Assembly (NCBI GenBank): GCA_002719595.1
Contig: PBEJ01000009.1
Coordinates: 1-5,883 of the forward strand
Source: Verrucomicrobiales bacterium
GTDB taxonomy: Bacteria; Verrucomicrobiota; Verrucomicrobiia; Limisphaerales; UBA1100
Direction of reading: 5' to 3'
Length of the DNA stretch: 5,883 nt
A program made the position numbers and the translations under genes. Below the pieces are notes generated by a model, which did not search any database, had not been told where the DNA came from, and saw only the letters and a list, made by a program, of their open reading frames with translations. Positions 1 through 5,883 of this stretch are shown here, piece after piece (position 1 is the first letter of the stretch; each line of letters opens with the position of its first letter).

Positions 1-1233
1 GAAATTATCGATTGTTCCGGGCAAGTTATTTGCCCCGGTCTGATTGATTTACATGTCCACTTCAGAGAGCCAGGCCAAACGGCTAAGGAAGATATCGCCT
101 CAGGTTCAGCAACTGCGGCGATGGGAGGATTCACCTCAGTTGTCTGCATGCCTAATACTTCCCCTGCCATTGATACCCCATCTACGGTCAAATTGATACA
201 AGACAAGGCTCAGCATGAGGCATTAGTGAATGTCTATATAGCCGGAGCCATAACCGTAGGCATTGCCGGGGAAGAATTATCACCAATCGGTTCCTTAAAG
301 GATGCGGGGGTAGTTGCCATCACTGATGATGGCCACTGCGTGCAAAACAATGAACTAATGCGGCGAGCCTTGGAGTATGCAGGCATGTTTGGCCTGCCGG
401 TTATGGACCACTGCCAAGACTACTCAATGGTAACTGACGGAGTCATGCATGAGGGGTATTGGAGTACTAATCTTGGGTTAAAAGGCTGGCCGGCGGCCGG
501 AGAAGATTTAATTGTATCCAGAAATATTGAACTCGCTCAACTCACCGGCACTCATATTCACTGCCAACATATTAGCAGTGCAAAATCCGTTGAACTCATC
601 CGGCGAGCTAAACAAAACGGAGTTCCTATTTCTGGTGAAGCCTGCCCTCACCATTTTATCCTCACCGATGCAGCAATAGGGGGCAGTGAGCATTTCTGGG
701 CTGAAGATGGACGCGAACTACAGACAGAATCACAAAGAACACGATGGGCCTCCTTTGACACTCATTTCAAGATGAACCCGCCACTCCGTTCAGCAGATGA
801 CCGCACTGCAGTAATCGAGGGTCTTGCCGATGGCACCCTTGAAATTCTCGCTAGTGACCACGCTCCCCACTCTGCTCATGAGAAGGATGTAGAATTTGAC
901 TATGCACCATTTGGAATCACTGGACTGGAAACAGAACTAGCTCTGTCACTAACCCAGCTTTACCACAACAAACACCTCTCACTAAGCGAATTGATCGCTA
1001 AATATACCATTAATCCTGCTAAATTACTCAACCTGGCAAAAGGCACCCTTACCATTGGCGCAGACGCTGACATAACAGTTTTTGACCCAGACACCCAATG
1101 GGTGTTTGATGTTAAAAGTAGCTCGAGTAAAAGCTCCAATTCCCCATTTAATGGATGGACACTCAAGGGCAGACCCACGCTAACCATAGTTGACGGCAAA
1201 ATTATTAATCGGCTCAACAAGGAGAACGCATAA
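1..1233 (+). CDS. pyrC: Dihydroorotase, class I type (5' partial)
   Basis: Catalyses reversible cyclisation of N-carbamoyl-L-aspartate to dihydroorotate, the third step of pyrimidine synthesis, in the cytoplasm. The frame is open from base 1, and the first codons already read PGLIDLHVHFREPG, the family's metal-binding HxH motif (window codons 18 and 20). The ATG at 121 is therefore internal, and roughly 40-50 N-terminal residues lie upstream of the window. Other visible family sites are the Asp pair of AITDDG (325-330), MDHCQD, HCQHISSA, ACPHHF, MNPPLR and ASDHAPH. The Asp in place of the carboxylated Lys of E. coli PyrC, and the overall layout, fit the Aquifex/Bacillus class. All expected metal ligands appear present, which argues against an inactive paralogue. 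A stretch of about 20 residues before MNPPLR looks like an insertion relative to the family as I remember it. The end is a TAA stop followed by carA, another pyrimidine gene. Confidence 0.95.
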   Translation, partial: EIIDCSGQVICPGLIDLHVHFREPGQTAKEDIASGSATAAMGGFTSVVCMPNTSPAIDTPSTVKLIQDKAQHEALVNVYIAGAITVGIAGEELSPIGSLKDAGVVAITDDGHCVQNNELMRRALEYAGMFGLPVMDHCQDYSMVTDGVMHEGYWSTNLGLKGWPAAGEDLIVSRNIELAQLTGTHIHCQHISSAKSVELIRRAKQNGVPISGEACPHHFILTDAAIGGSEHFWAEDGRELQTESQRTRWASFDTHFKMNPPLRSADDRTAVIEGLADGTLEILASDHAPHSAHEKDVEFDYAPFGITGLETELALSLTQLYHNKHLSLSELIAKYTINPAKLLNLAKGTLTIGADADITVFDPDTQWVFDVKSSSSKSSNSPFNGWTLKGRPTLTIVDGKIINRLNKENA

Positions 1234-1361
1234 ACCCCCGGGACTTTTGGAATAAATGGTTATTCACTAGCCACTCCAATAACTGACCCTCACCTTTTTT
1301 TGTGTCCGCTTGACCCCCGCGCGGTCTACCCCCTAGTATCCACCGGCTTTACGGCCAAATA
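1234..1361 (+). other. pyrC-carA intergenic spacer
   Basis: This is a 128-bp gap between two pyrimidine genes. It holds a weak AT-rich inverted repeat (GAATAA at 1250-1255 with TTATTC at 1260-1265, 4-nt loop), a run of seven T at 1295-1301 that is not directly preceded by a stem, and the probable carA promoter at 1310-1339. I see no convincing intrinsic terminator, so read-through from pyrC into carA remains possible. I recognise no PyrR-type anti-terminator or other known pyrimidine leader. Confidence 0.6.
1310..1339 (+). promoter_or_regulatory. Probable sigma70-type promoter of carA
   Basis: TTGACC at 1310-1315 and TAGTAT at 1334-1339 match the -35 and -10 consensus at five of six bases each, separated by 18 bp. 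A start near 1346 would give a leader of only about 15 nt before the carA ATG at 1362. The bases in front of that ATG (CGGCCAAATA) contain no purine-rich ribosome site, so carA translation would not rely on a Shine-Dalgarno contact. The sequence match is direct; promoter activity is inferred. Confidence 0.5.
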
Positions 1362-2507
1362 ATGGCGATTCTTGCATTAGAAGACGGAACTGTTTTTCAA
1401 GGCAATTCATTTGGGGCGGAAACCAACTCCTGCGGTGAAGTATGCTTTAACACTTCCATGACTGGTTATCAGGAGATTCTCACAGATCCCTCTTACAAAG
1501 GGCAAATAGTGACGATGACTTACCCTGAAATAGGAAATTATGGAGTTAATAATGAGGACATAGAATCTTACCAACCTCATGTTGCTGGATTTATTATTAG
1601 AGAATTATCAGCTGTAACCAGTAACTGGAGAGCCACCCAGTCTCTCGATGATTACCTAGAAAAACACGGTATACCGGGCATTGAAGGCATTGATACACGC
1701 GCACTGACAAAAAAAATACGCTCAAGTGGTGCATTAAACGGAATAATATGCACCGATAAAACTTCAAAAAAAGAGGCGATTAATTATGCAGCTAATTGGC
1801 ACGGAATGCTCGGCAAAGACTATGCAAAATTAGTCACTCATGAGAAACCGTTTCGATGGAATGAACACGAGGAAACCAGCGAAGAATTCTCTCTCCCTCA
1901 AGGGAAGGAAACTAGTCCTCCATCTAAGCCTCTACCCGATACGGATATTCCGATCGTTGTTTACGATTTTGGAATAAAATACAATATCTTAAGGTGCCTT
2001 CGCAGGCATGGTTTCGATTGCCATGTCGTTCCGGCAACAACTAGCGCAAAAGAAGCCTTATCTTATAATCCAGCGGGGCTATTCCTATCAAATGGCCCCG
2101 GTGACCCAGCTTCCATGAACTACGCAGTAAAAAACGTGCAGGAGTTGATTAAACACGGAATGCCAACTTTTGGAATTTGCTTAGGACACCAAATCTTAGG
2201 TCAGGCCTTGGGAGCTAAAACCTATAAATTAAAATTTGGCCACCGAGGAGCAAATCAGCCCGTAAAAGAATTAGAATCTGGCCGTATCGAAATAACTTCT
2301 CAGAACCACGGTTTTGCCATAGACCCTAGCACCCTTGATGAAGATGTTTTAGTAAACCGTATCAACCTCAATGATAAAACTGTAGAGGGACTGAGACACA
2401 AGACCAAACCCATCTCCAGCGTTCAGTATCACCCGGAAGCATCGCCCGGACCACATGATTCGAGATCGCTATTTTCAGATTTTAGGGAAACCGTCACACA
2501 AGCCTAG
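1362..2507 (+). CDS. carA: Carbamoyl-phosphate synthase small (glutaminase) subunit
   Basis: Hydrolyses glutamine and channels ammonia to the large subunit CarB, which makes carbamoyl phosphate for pyrimidine and arginine synthesis in the cytoplasm. The 381 residues match the usual family length. The N-terminal CPSase small-chain domain (about 1-150) opens with LALEDGTVFQG and contains the family stretch CFNTSMTGYQEILTDPSY. A polar linker (about 163-195) leads to a class I glutamine amidotransferase domain (about 197-375). That domain shows SNGPGDP, the nucleophile Cys273 in GICLGHQ (codon 2178-2180), SQNHGFA, and the His357/Glu359 pair in QYHPEASPGPHDS. These sit four residues beyond Cys269, His353 and Glu355 of E. 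coli CarA. The start is fixed by the canonical N-terminus, and no upstream in-frame ATG competes. carB does not follow, which is unlike many carAB operons. Confidence 0.98.
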   Translation: MAILALEDGTVFQGNSFGAETNSCGEVCFNTSMTGYQEILTDPSYKGQIVTMTYPEIGNYGVNNEDIESYQPHVAGFIIRELSAVTSNWRATQSLDDYLEKHGIPGIEGIDTRALTKKIRSSGALNGIICTDKTSKKEAINYAANWHGMLGKDYAKLVTHEKPFRWNEHEETSEEFSLPQGKETSPPSKPLPDTDIPIVVYDFGIKYNILRCLRRHGFDCHVVPATTSAKEALSYNPAGLFLSNGPGDPASMNYAVKNVQELIKHGMPTFGICLGHQILGQALGAKTYKLKFGHRGANQPVKELESGRIEITSQNHGFAIDPSTLDEDVLVNRINLNDKTVEGLRHKTKPISSVQYHPEASPGPHDSRSLFSDFRETVTQA

Positions 2508-2508
2508 C

Positions 2509-2514
2509 TTGACA
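2509..2514 (+). promoter_or_regulatory. Possible -35 box upstream of the FHA gene
   Basis: A perfect TTGACA lies just after the carA stop codon (2505-2507). The best -10 partner at acceptable spacing is TACCCT (2531-2536, 16-bp spacer), which matches only three of six positions. The FHA gene may have its own weak promoter here or may be read from carA. A start near 2543 would cut off the 5' arm of the adjacent hairpin, so the two interpretations have different consequences for that structure. Confidence 0.25.
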
Positions 2515-2533
2515 CACTACAGTTAAATAGTAC

Positions 2534-2575
2534 CCTCAAATCGCCCGACCGAAAGGTAGGTAGCGTTGTTTGAGG
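2534..2575 (+). promoter_or_regulatory. 42-nt hairpin abutting the FHA gene start codon
   Basis: CCTCAAA (2534-2540) pairs perfectly with TTTGAGG (2569-2575). After a small internal loop (T / TTG), CGC (2542-2544) pairs with GCG (2563-2565). Past a TA bulge, CC pairs with GG, then one G-A mismatch, then ACC pairs with GGT, closing a GAAA loop (2551-2554) of the GNRA type. That is 15 Watson-Crick pairs in 42 nt. The structure ends one base before the ATG at 2577 and contains the only purine-rich stretches nearby (GGTAGG, GAGG), so it would hide any ribosome site. No T-tract follows, so it is not a classic terminator. It matches no riboswitch family I know. The pairing is seen directly; a regulatory role is inferred. 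Confidence 0.5.
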
Positions 2576-2576
2576 C

Positions 2577-3074
2577 ATGGCCACGCTGCTCTACATTATA
2601 ACCGAAGGAATACAAGGTGGTCCCTTCGAGCTATCAGAAGGAACCCATGTAATTGGGTCTGCTGAAGGTAATGCTATCCTTATAGCCGACTCCACTATAT
2701 CCGCACAACATGGTCAGTTTACAGTAGCTGATGGTCAGATAGTATATCAGGACTTAGGATCCCAGAATGGAAGCTTTGTGTCAGAGCAGCCTGTCACACA
2801 GCCAGTGGCACTAATTCCGGGCCATATTCTTCAGGCCGGAAACATTCATCTTCAGCTGGTTGACAACCCTGAAGTCGTGGAAAGCGTTAAACGAGAGACT
2901 GCAGTGATCTCCAACACGCCAAAAGCAATTGAGCCGGGCGATTTTGGATCCGTTGAACCTGGAGTATCAGCTTTTGAGGCAAAGAGTTCCAAGTGGGTTA
3001 AAACGTACGTCATTGTCGCCATTGTAATCGGAGCTCTGCTTGGCGGATTACTGGTCTACATGCTCATTATGTAG
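2577..3074 (+). CDS. FHA-domain protein with C-terminal membrane anchor
   Basis: A 165-residue protein of unknown pathway. Residues about 3-96 form a forkhead-associated fold: LLYIITEGIQGGPFELSEGTHVIG, then ILIADSTISAQHGQF, then DLGSQNGSFV, ending in LQAGNIHLQLV. FHA domains usually bind phosphothreonine peptides. Here the usual GR is G27-S28 and the usual SRxH is S42-A-Q-H45, so two commonly conserved arginines are lost, while Ser42, His45 and Asn64-Gly65 remain. A polar linker (about 97-138) leads to a hydrophobic stretch (144-164) just before the end, a tail anchor that would leave the FHA domain in the cytoplasm. The start is constrained because an in-frame TGA sits two codons upstream (2571-2573) and the ATG gives the normal FHA beginning. 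It lies 69 bp after carA and converges on the Dabb gene with a 4-bp gap. Partner and role cannot be read from the sequence. Confidence 0.88.
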   Translation: MATLLYIITEGIQGGPFELSEGTHVIGSAEGNAILIADSTISAQHGQFTVADGQIVYQDLGSQNGSFVSEQPVTQPVALIPGHILQAGNIHLQLVDNPEVVESVKRETAVISNTPKAIEPGDFGSVEPGVSAFEAKSSKWVKTYVIVAIVIGALLGGLLVYMLIM

Positions 3075-3078
3075 CAAG

Positions 3079-3094
3079 TTACTGACTCCAGTAA
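3079..3094. other. Small inverted repeat between convergent genes
   Basis: TTACTG (3079-3084) and CAGTAA (3089-3094) form a perfect 6-bp stem with a 4-nt loop. The element lies directly after the FHA gene stop and covers the Dabb stop codon, which suggests a weak bidirectional transcription end. There is no T-tract on either strand and the stem is AT-rich, so it may be coincidental. A 12-bp palindrome, GTAATCGATTAC (3091-3102), overlaps it. Confidence 0.25.
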
Positions 3095-3480
3095 TCGATT
3101 ACAAAAACATCCTCGAGAATTGGCTTTAGCAATCCCACAAATTTTTTATGCTCAGGATGGGGCAAATATTCCTTACGCCCTTCCTCATTAGCAAAAGTTA
3201 TCACAAAGCAATGAGTAAACCCCTTATCGAGTCCTTCAGGACTATTGTTTGTACCCATTTCAAAAGCCTTGATGGAGGAAATTTTATTTTTTAGATCGGC
3301 AAAAGCTTTTACCACCTTTTCCACCTCTGATTCCTTAGCAGAATCCTTAAACTTAAAGCACACGACATGCCGTAACACACGGCTCTTTTTTTTCTCTTTG
3401 GATTCCATAGTCTGTTGAGTTAGACCGAAAGAAAAAATTACCATCAGCCCCAAGACAAGCCGTTTCGTAAAGTTAACCAT
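3079..3480 (-). CDS. Dabb-domain (stress-responsive alpha/beta barrel) protein with N-terminal signal
   Basis: A 133-residue protein whose residues about 36-130 match the Dabb ferredoxin-like dimeric barrel: LRHVVCFKFKDSA at the start, FEMGTNNSPEGLDKGFTHCFVITF in two short conserved pieces, then YLPHPEHKKFV and the terminal EDVFVIDYW. Biochemical roles of bacterial Dabb proteins are mostly unknown; some relatives in other lineages are small enzymes or stress proteins. The first 22 residues (KR, then LVLGLMVIFSFGL) look like a signal peptide or membrane anchor, although no clear Ala-x-Ala site or lipobox Cys is seen. A Lys-rich stretch (27-34) separates it from the barrel. It follows the sulfatase by 50 bp on the same strand, probably in one transcript, which hints at a shared extracytoplasmic role. 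No Shine-Dalgarno sequence precedes the ATG. Confidence 0.88.
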   Translation of the reverse strand: MVNFTKRLVLGLMVIFSFGLTQQTMESKEKKKSRVLRHVVCFKFKDSAKESEVEKVVKAFADLKNKISSIKAFEMGTNNSPEGLDKGFTHCFVITFANEEGRKEYLPHPEHKKFVGLLKPILEDVFVIDYWSQ

Positions 3481-3530
3481 AACGCCCGAAGACTAATGAC
3501 TCAGATGTTGGCTGGCAACTATTGGCTCCC

Positions 3531-5021
3531 CTATTTGATCCGGCCAGTTTTGCGGAATTGTTGCAACATTTGCGCTTTAGAGGCACGCGGGCGGTGCCGT
3601 ACCGGCAGTGGCAAACACGTTTCCCGATCAAATTCATCAGGGGCTTCAAATTCTGGCTCCTGATCATGAGTGCGTTTTTGCCAAAGTTTCAACTGTAAAC
3701 GCAAACGCTTAAGGTCCTCTGCATATTCTGGTCTGCCAGCCAAATTCACTAGCTCATAAGGGTCGTTAACCACATCATATAATTCCTCCACTGGTCGCGG
3801 CTTAATAAAGCAACTCATTTGGGCTGGGCTTAATTTGCCCGCATCACGCAGCACTTGCATTTTACGAAAAACAGGACTCCGTAATGCATCTGCTGAGGGA
3901 GTATTTGGATAATGCGGATAAAAGTTTCGTATATACTTGAATCGCTCATCCCTCACATACCGACACCGATCAGAAAAGTCGTGCCAGTTTTTTTCGCCGA
4001 AAGCATATGAACGAATTGAAACCTCGGCATCTTCAAGCATTGGCATAAAACTGTTGCCAACAAATGTTTCACCATATTTCGCTCCGGCCAAATCCATAAA
4101 TGTACGAGCAATATCAACCGAGCTTACTAAGTTGGAATTCACGGTGTTGGGCTTCACTTTATCTGGCCACCGAACGATCCAGGGAGTACGTACTCCGCTG
4201 TCATATAAAGTGGTCTTGTCACGGGGCATCGGTCGACCATTATCGCTGATAAACATGACCAACGTATTTTTATCTACCTTCTGTCGCTTCAATTCAGCGA
4301 TCACCATACCGACGAACCGGTCAAGCCGTCGAATTTCATCGTAATATAGGGCATAATCAGCGCGCACCTCAGGAGTATCGGGCACATAAGGAGGCAGTTT
4401 TACATCCTCTAAACCCGTGGGGTCATTGAGGATATTTTGGTCATAAGGGCGATGCGGATCTAGCGCTGCCAACCAAAAAAAGAACGGCTTATTCGTTGGC
4501 CTTTCCCGTAACGCTCGAACCCATTCAGTTGCTCCGCTTTTAGCATCACCTTTTGCGGATTCCTCAAACTTACCTTGCTTAGAGACGATAAACCCACTCG
4601 TATCTGCCTCTTTTACAACATCAAACCTGCTCTTCATTGCCTTGCCCATATGGAATTTCCCTACTAAGGCAGTCCAATAACCAGCCTCCATAAGTTTTTC
4701 AGTAAAAGTGACCTGATTGCCCGGAATGGGCCAGTGAAGCTGTTCGGCATCTGTCTGATGGGGATAACGACCAGTAATAATACTTGCCCGGCTGGGGCTA
4801 CAGGAGCTGATTGTTAAAAATGCCCGGTCAAAACGCATCCCTTCTGCGGCAAGACGATCTATATTGGGTGTTGGGAGCCCCTTGTTTCCATACAAACTGC
4901 AATCATTCCAGCTCATATCATCAGCAATAATTATTACTATATTAGGCCTGCTGCCTGCCAGTTCGGCCCAAGCGGCAAAGTTTACCCAAAACGCAAAAGC
5001 CAAGGATATGAAAACTCGCAT
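3531..5021 (-). CDS. Secreted Cys-type (formylglycine) sulfatase
   Basis: An S1-family sulfatase predicted to hydrolyse sulfate esters or N-sulfates, probably of polysaccharides, outside the cytoplasmic membrane. I chose the ATG at 5021 (496 residues) because it opens a signal peptide: MR, then [14 protein letters not shown], with likely cleavage after AWA at residue 19. A longer reading from 5072 adds 17 residues that bury this signal. Catalytic features, numbered from 5021, are metal-binding Asp34-Asp35 in IIADD, the [12 protein letters not shown] signature with Cys74 (codon 4802-4800) to be matured to formylglycine, Lys122 and His124 in GKFHMGK, His190 in DPHRPY, Asp260-Asn261 in SDNG and Lys269. 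The C-terminal subdomain has the typical [18 protein letters not shown]. The HQ...LHWP stretch after the signature recalls N-sulfoglucosamine sulfohydrolase relatives, but the substrate is uncertain. The maturation enzyme is not in the window. GGGAG touches the start codon, and GAAGG lies 13 nt upstream. Confidence 0.93.
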   Translation of the reverse strand: MRVFISLAFAFWVNFAAWAELAGSRPNIVIIIADDMSWNDCSLYGNKGLPTPNIDRLAAEGMRFDRAFLTISSCSPSRASIITGRYPHQTDAEQLHWPIPGNQVTFTEKLMEAGYWTALVGKFHMGKAMKSRFDVVKEADTSGFIVSKQGKFEESAKGDAKSGATEWVRALRERPTNKPFFFWLAALDPHRPYDQNILNDPTGLEDVKLPPYVPDTPEVRADYALYYDEIRRLDRFVGMVIAELKRQKVDKNTLVMFISDNGRPMPRDKTTLYDSGVRTPWIVRWPDKVKPNTVNSNLVSSVDIARTFMDLAGAKYGETFVGNSFMPMLEDAEVSIRSYAFGEKNWHDFSDRCRYVRDERFKYIRNFYPHYPNTPSADALRSPVFRKMQVLRDAGKLSPAQMSCFIKPRPVEELYDVVNDPYELVNLAGRPEYAEDLKRLRLQLKLWQKRTHDQEPEFEAPDEFDRETCLPLPVRHRPRASKAQMLQQFRKTGRIK

Positions 5022-5104
5022 CTCCCATTGTTTGCCTTCATTTACGGATGTTTCAATTACAAAGAGTTGCACTTTGCCCTTTAATCCGTATTGATTTGCT
5101 CGCC
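5022..5104. promoter_or_regulatory. Divergent intergenic region between sulfatase and lysS
   Basis: This gap of about 83 bp must carry leftward and rightward signals. Rightward, TTTAAT (5080-5085) is a five-of-six -10 match that would start transcription about a dozen bases before the lysS GTG, but its -35 is poor. Leftward, the minus strand reads TGTAAT at 5061-5056, also five of six, with a weak TTAAAG 17 bp upstream, which would give a leader of about 28 nt for the sulfatase. The two candidate promoters would overlap. I see no clear operator palindrome. Confidence refers to these signals, not to the gap itself. Confidence 0.35.
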
Positions 5105-5883
5105 GTGGAAGATACTAATCAACTTATCGAGCAAAGACGCACCAATCTTACCGCTTTAAACGAGGCCGGTATCGATCCGTTTTCCAATAAGTTCACACCT
5201 AGTGACGATGCTGCAACAGCAAAGAAAAACTATACAGAAGAGAAGCCTGTTGCGATCGCAGGACGATTGATGTCAAAGCGCGAAATGGGAAAAACCATAT
5301 TCGCTCACATTAAAGACACCAGCGGCTCCATACAGCTTTTCGTCAGAAAAAATGATATTGGAGATGAAGCATTCAAAATATTCAAGAGCCTCGATCTTGC
5401 AGATTTCATAGGTGCCAACGGAGTTCTCTTTACCACTAAGACGGGAGAAATCAGTGTTAAAGTGAGCGACTTTGTGGTTCTGGCAAAGGCTCTTCGGCCT
5501 CCTCCTGGAAAATGGCACGGATTAGCCGATCAAGAAATTCGTTATCGAAAACGGTATTTAGACTTAATGTCAAACGATGAGGTAAAAGAAACCTTTCTTA
5601 AGCGGAGCGCCATTATTAGAGAAATGCGAAACTTCATGAATGAACGAGGGTTTGTCGAAGTTGAAACACCCATGATGCAGGCAATCCCAGGAGGCGCTGC
5701 TGCCCGCCCATTCGTTACCCACCACAATACCTTCGGAAGAGATTTCTATTTACGGATAGCACTAGAACTTTATCTCAAAAGGCTGCTCGTTGGAGGTATT
5801 GACCGAGTATTCGAAATTGGGCGCAATTTCCGAAACGAAGGCATTTCCAGACGACATAACCCTGAGTTCACGATGCTGGAAGC
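5105..5883 (+). CDS. lysS: Lysyl-tRNA synthetase, class II (3' partial)
   Basis: Charges tRNA-Lys with lysine in the cytoplasm. The visible 259 codons cover about half of a usual enzyme of roughly 500 residues. Residues about 48-130 form the N-terminal OB-fold anticodon-binding domain ([21 protein letters not shown], in two overlapping short stretches, then [10 protein letters not shown]). [20 protein letters not shown] links to the catalytic domain with motif 1 (about 170-193, ending VEVETPMM) and motif 2 ([13 protein letters not shown] through HNPEFTMLE), where the window ends. The GTG at 5105 is preferred because it gives the common beginning [14 protein letters not shown] followed by AGIDPF. 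TTG at 5096 and ATG at 5048 are also in frame. The ATG would add an unlikely hydrophobic, Cys-containing extension of 19 residues. None has a clear ribosome site. It is transcribed away from the sulfatase. Confidence 0.96.
   Translation, partial: MEDTNQLIEQRRTNLTALNEAGIDPFSNKFTPSDDAATAKKNYTEEKPVAIAGRLMSKREMGKTIFAHIKDTSGSIQLFVRKNDIGDEAFKIFKSLDLADFIGANGVLFTTKTGEISVKVSDFVVLAKALRPPPGKWHGLADQEIRYRKRYLDLMSNDEVKETFLKRSAIIREMRNFMNERGFVEVETPMMQAIPGGAAARPFVTHHNTFGRDFYLRIALELYLKRLLVGGIDRVFEIGRNFRNEGISRRHNPEFTMLE

Noticed and set aside
121..123. ATG as the start of dihydroorotase
   Set aside because: The same frame is open back to base 1 and encodes the essential HxH metal motif upstream, so this Met is internal.
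508..1220. Two minus-strand open frames (508-693 and 960-1220)
   Set aside because: They lie wholly inside well-supported pyrC on the opposite strand and have no recognisable domain.
1250..1301. Possible intrinsic terminator after pyrC
   Set aside because: The stem (1250-1255 with 1260-1265) is AT-rich, and the T-run at 1295-1301 is about 30 bases away with no stem directly before it.
3473..3667. Minus-strand open frame of 64 codons
   Set aside because: It overlaps the sulfatase C-terminus in another frame and has no family features.
3098..5063. ATTACAAA at 3098-3105 and 5056-5063 as direct repeats flanking the sulfatase-Dabb pair
   Set aside because: Eight bases is within chance for this comparison, and the left copy encodes part of the conserved Dabb C-terminus, so it is not good evidence of an insertion site.
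5021..5072. Longer sulfatase start at 5072
   Set aside because: It would place 17 mostly polar residues before a clear signal peptide and run through the candidate promoter region.
3937..5094. Plus-strand open frames 3937-4344 and 4864-5094
   Set aside because: Both are antisense to the sulfatase, whose frame is full of conserved motifs; their translations look like noise.
5273..5727. Minus-strand open frames 5273-5518 and 5542-5727
   Set aside because: They are antisense to lysS OB-fold and motif 1 coding sequence and show no domain.
1..5883. CRISPR array, tRNA, rRNA, transposon or integrase
   Set aside because: I found no regularly spaced repeats, no cloverleaf-like element, and no recombinase motifs on either strand.

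Overview
This is a chromosomal window with four housekeeping or regulatory genes on the plus strand and a two-gene sulfatase cassette on the minus strand. Gene order is pyrC (5' end outside the window), carA, a small membrane-anchored FHA-domain gene, then on the opposite strand a Dabb-domain gene and a sulfatase, and finally lysS (3' end outside the window). The mix of a secreted formylglycine-type sulfatase, a signal-bearing Dabb protein and ordinary pyrimidine and tRNA-charging genes suggests the Planctomycetes-Verrucomicrobia-Chlamydiae group, most likely a Verrucomicrobiota member. This is inferred from protein style only; no rRNA or other marker is present.

Region 1-2507 holds early pyrimidine biosynthesis. 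PyrC closes carbamoyl-aspartate to dihydroorotate. CarA supplies ammonia from glutamine for carbamoyl phosphate. Its partner carB does not follow, so the large subunit must be encoded elsewhere. carA appears to have its own promoter in the 128-bp gap after pyrC (TTGACC, 18 bp, TAGTAT), with a very short leader that lacks a Shine-Dalgarno sequence.

Region 2508-3074 carries a 165-residue protein with an N-terminal FHA domain and a C-terminal membrane anchor. Two arginines usually found in phosphopeptide-binding FHA domains are replaced. A 42-nt imperfect hairpin capped by GAAA ends one base before its start codon; it is the most unusual non-coding structure in the window.

Region 3079-5021 (minus strand) encodes a sulfatase followed 50 bp later by a Dabb-domain protein, probably co-transcribed. 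Both have hydrophobic N-termini that suggest export. The sulfatase has all the catalytic residues that can be checked by eye and the Cys-type maturation motif; the maturation enzyme is not in the window. The cassette converges on the FHA gene (4-bp gap) and diverges from lysS (gap about 83 bp).

Region 5105-5883 is the N-terminal half of class II lysyl-tRNA synthetase. I see no tRNA, rRNA, CRISPR array, transposase or integrase. No wholly new system is evident. The best leads are the hairpin before the FHA gene, the atypical FHA domain and the sulfatase-Dabb pairing.
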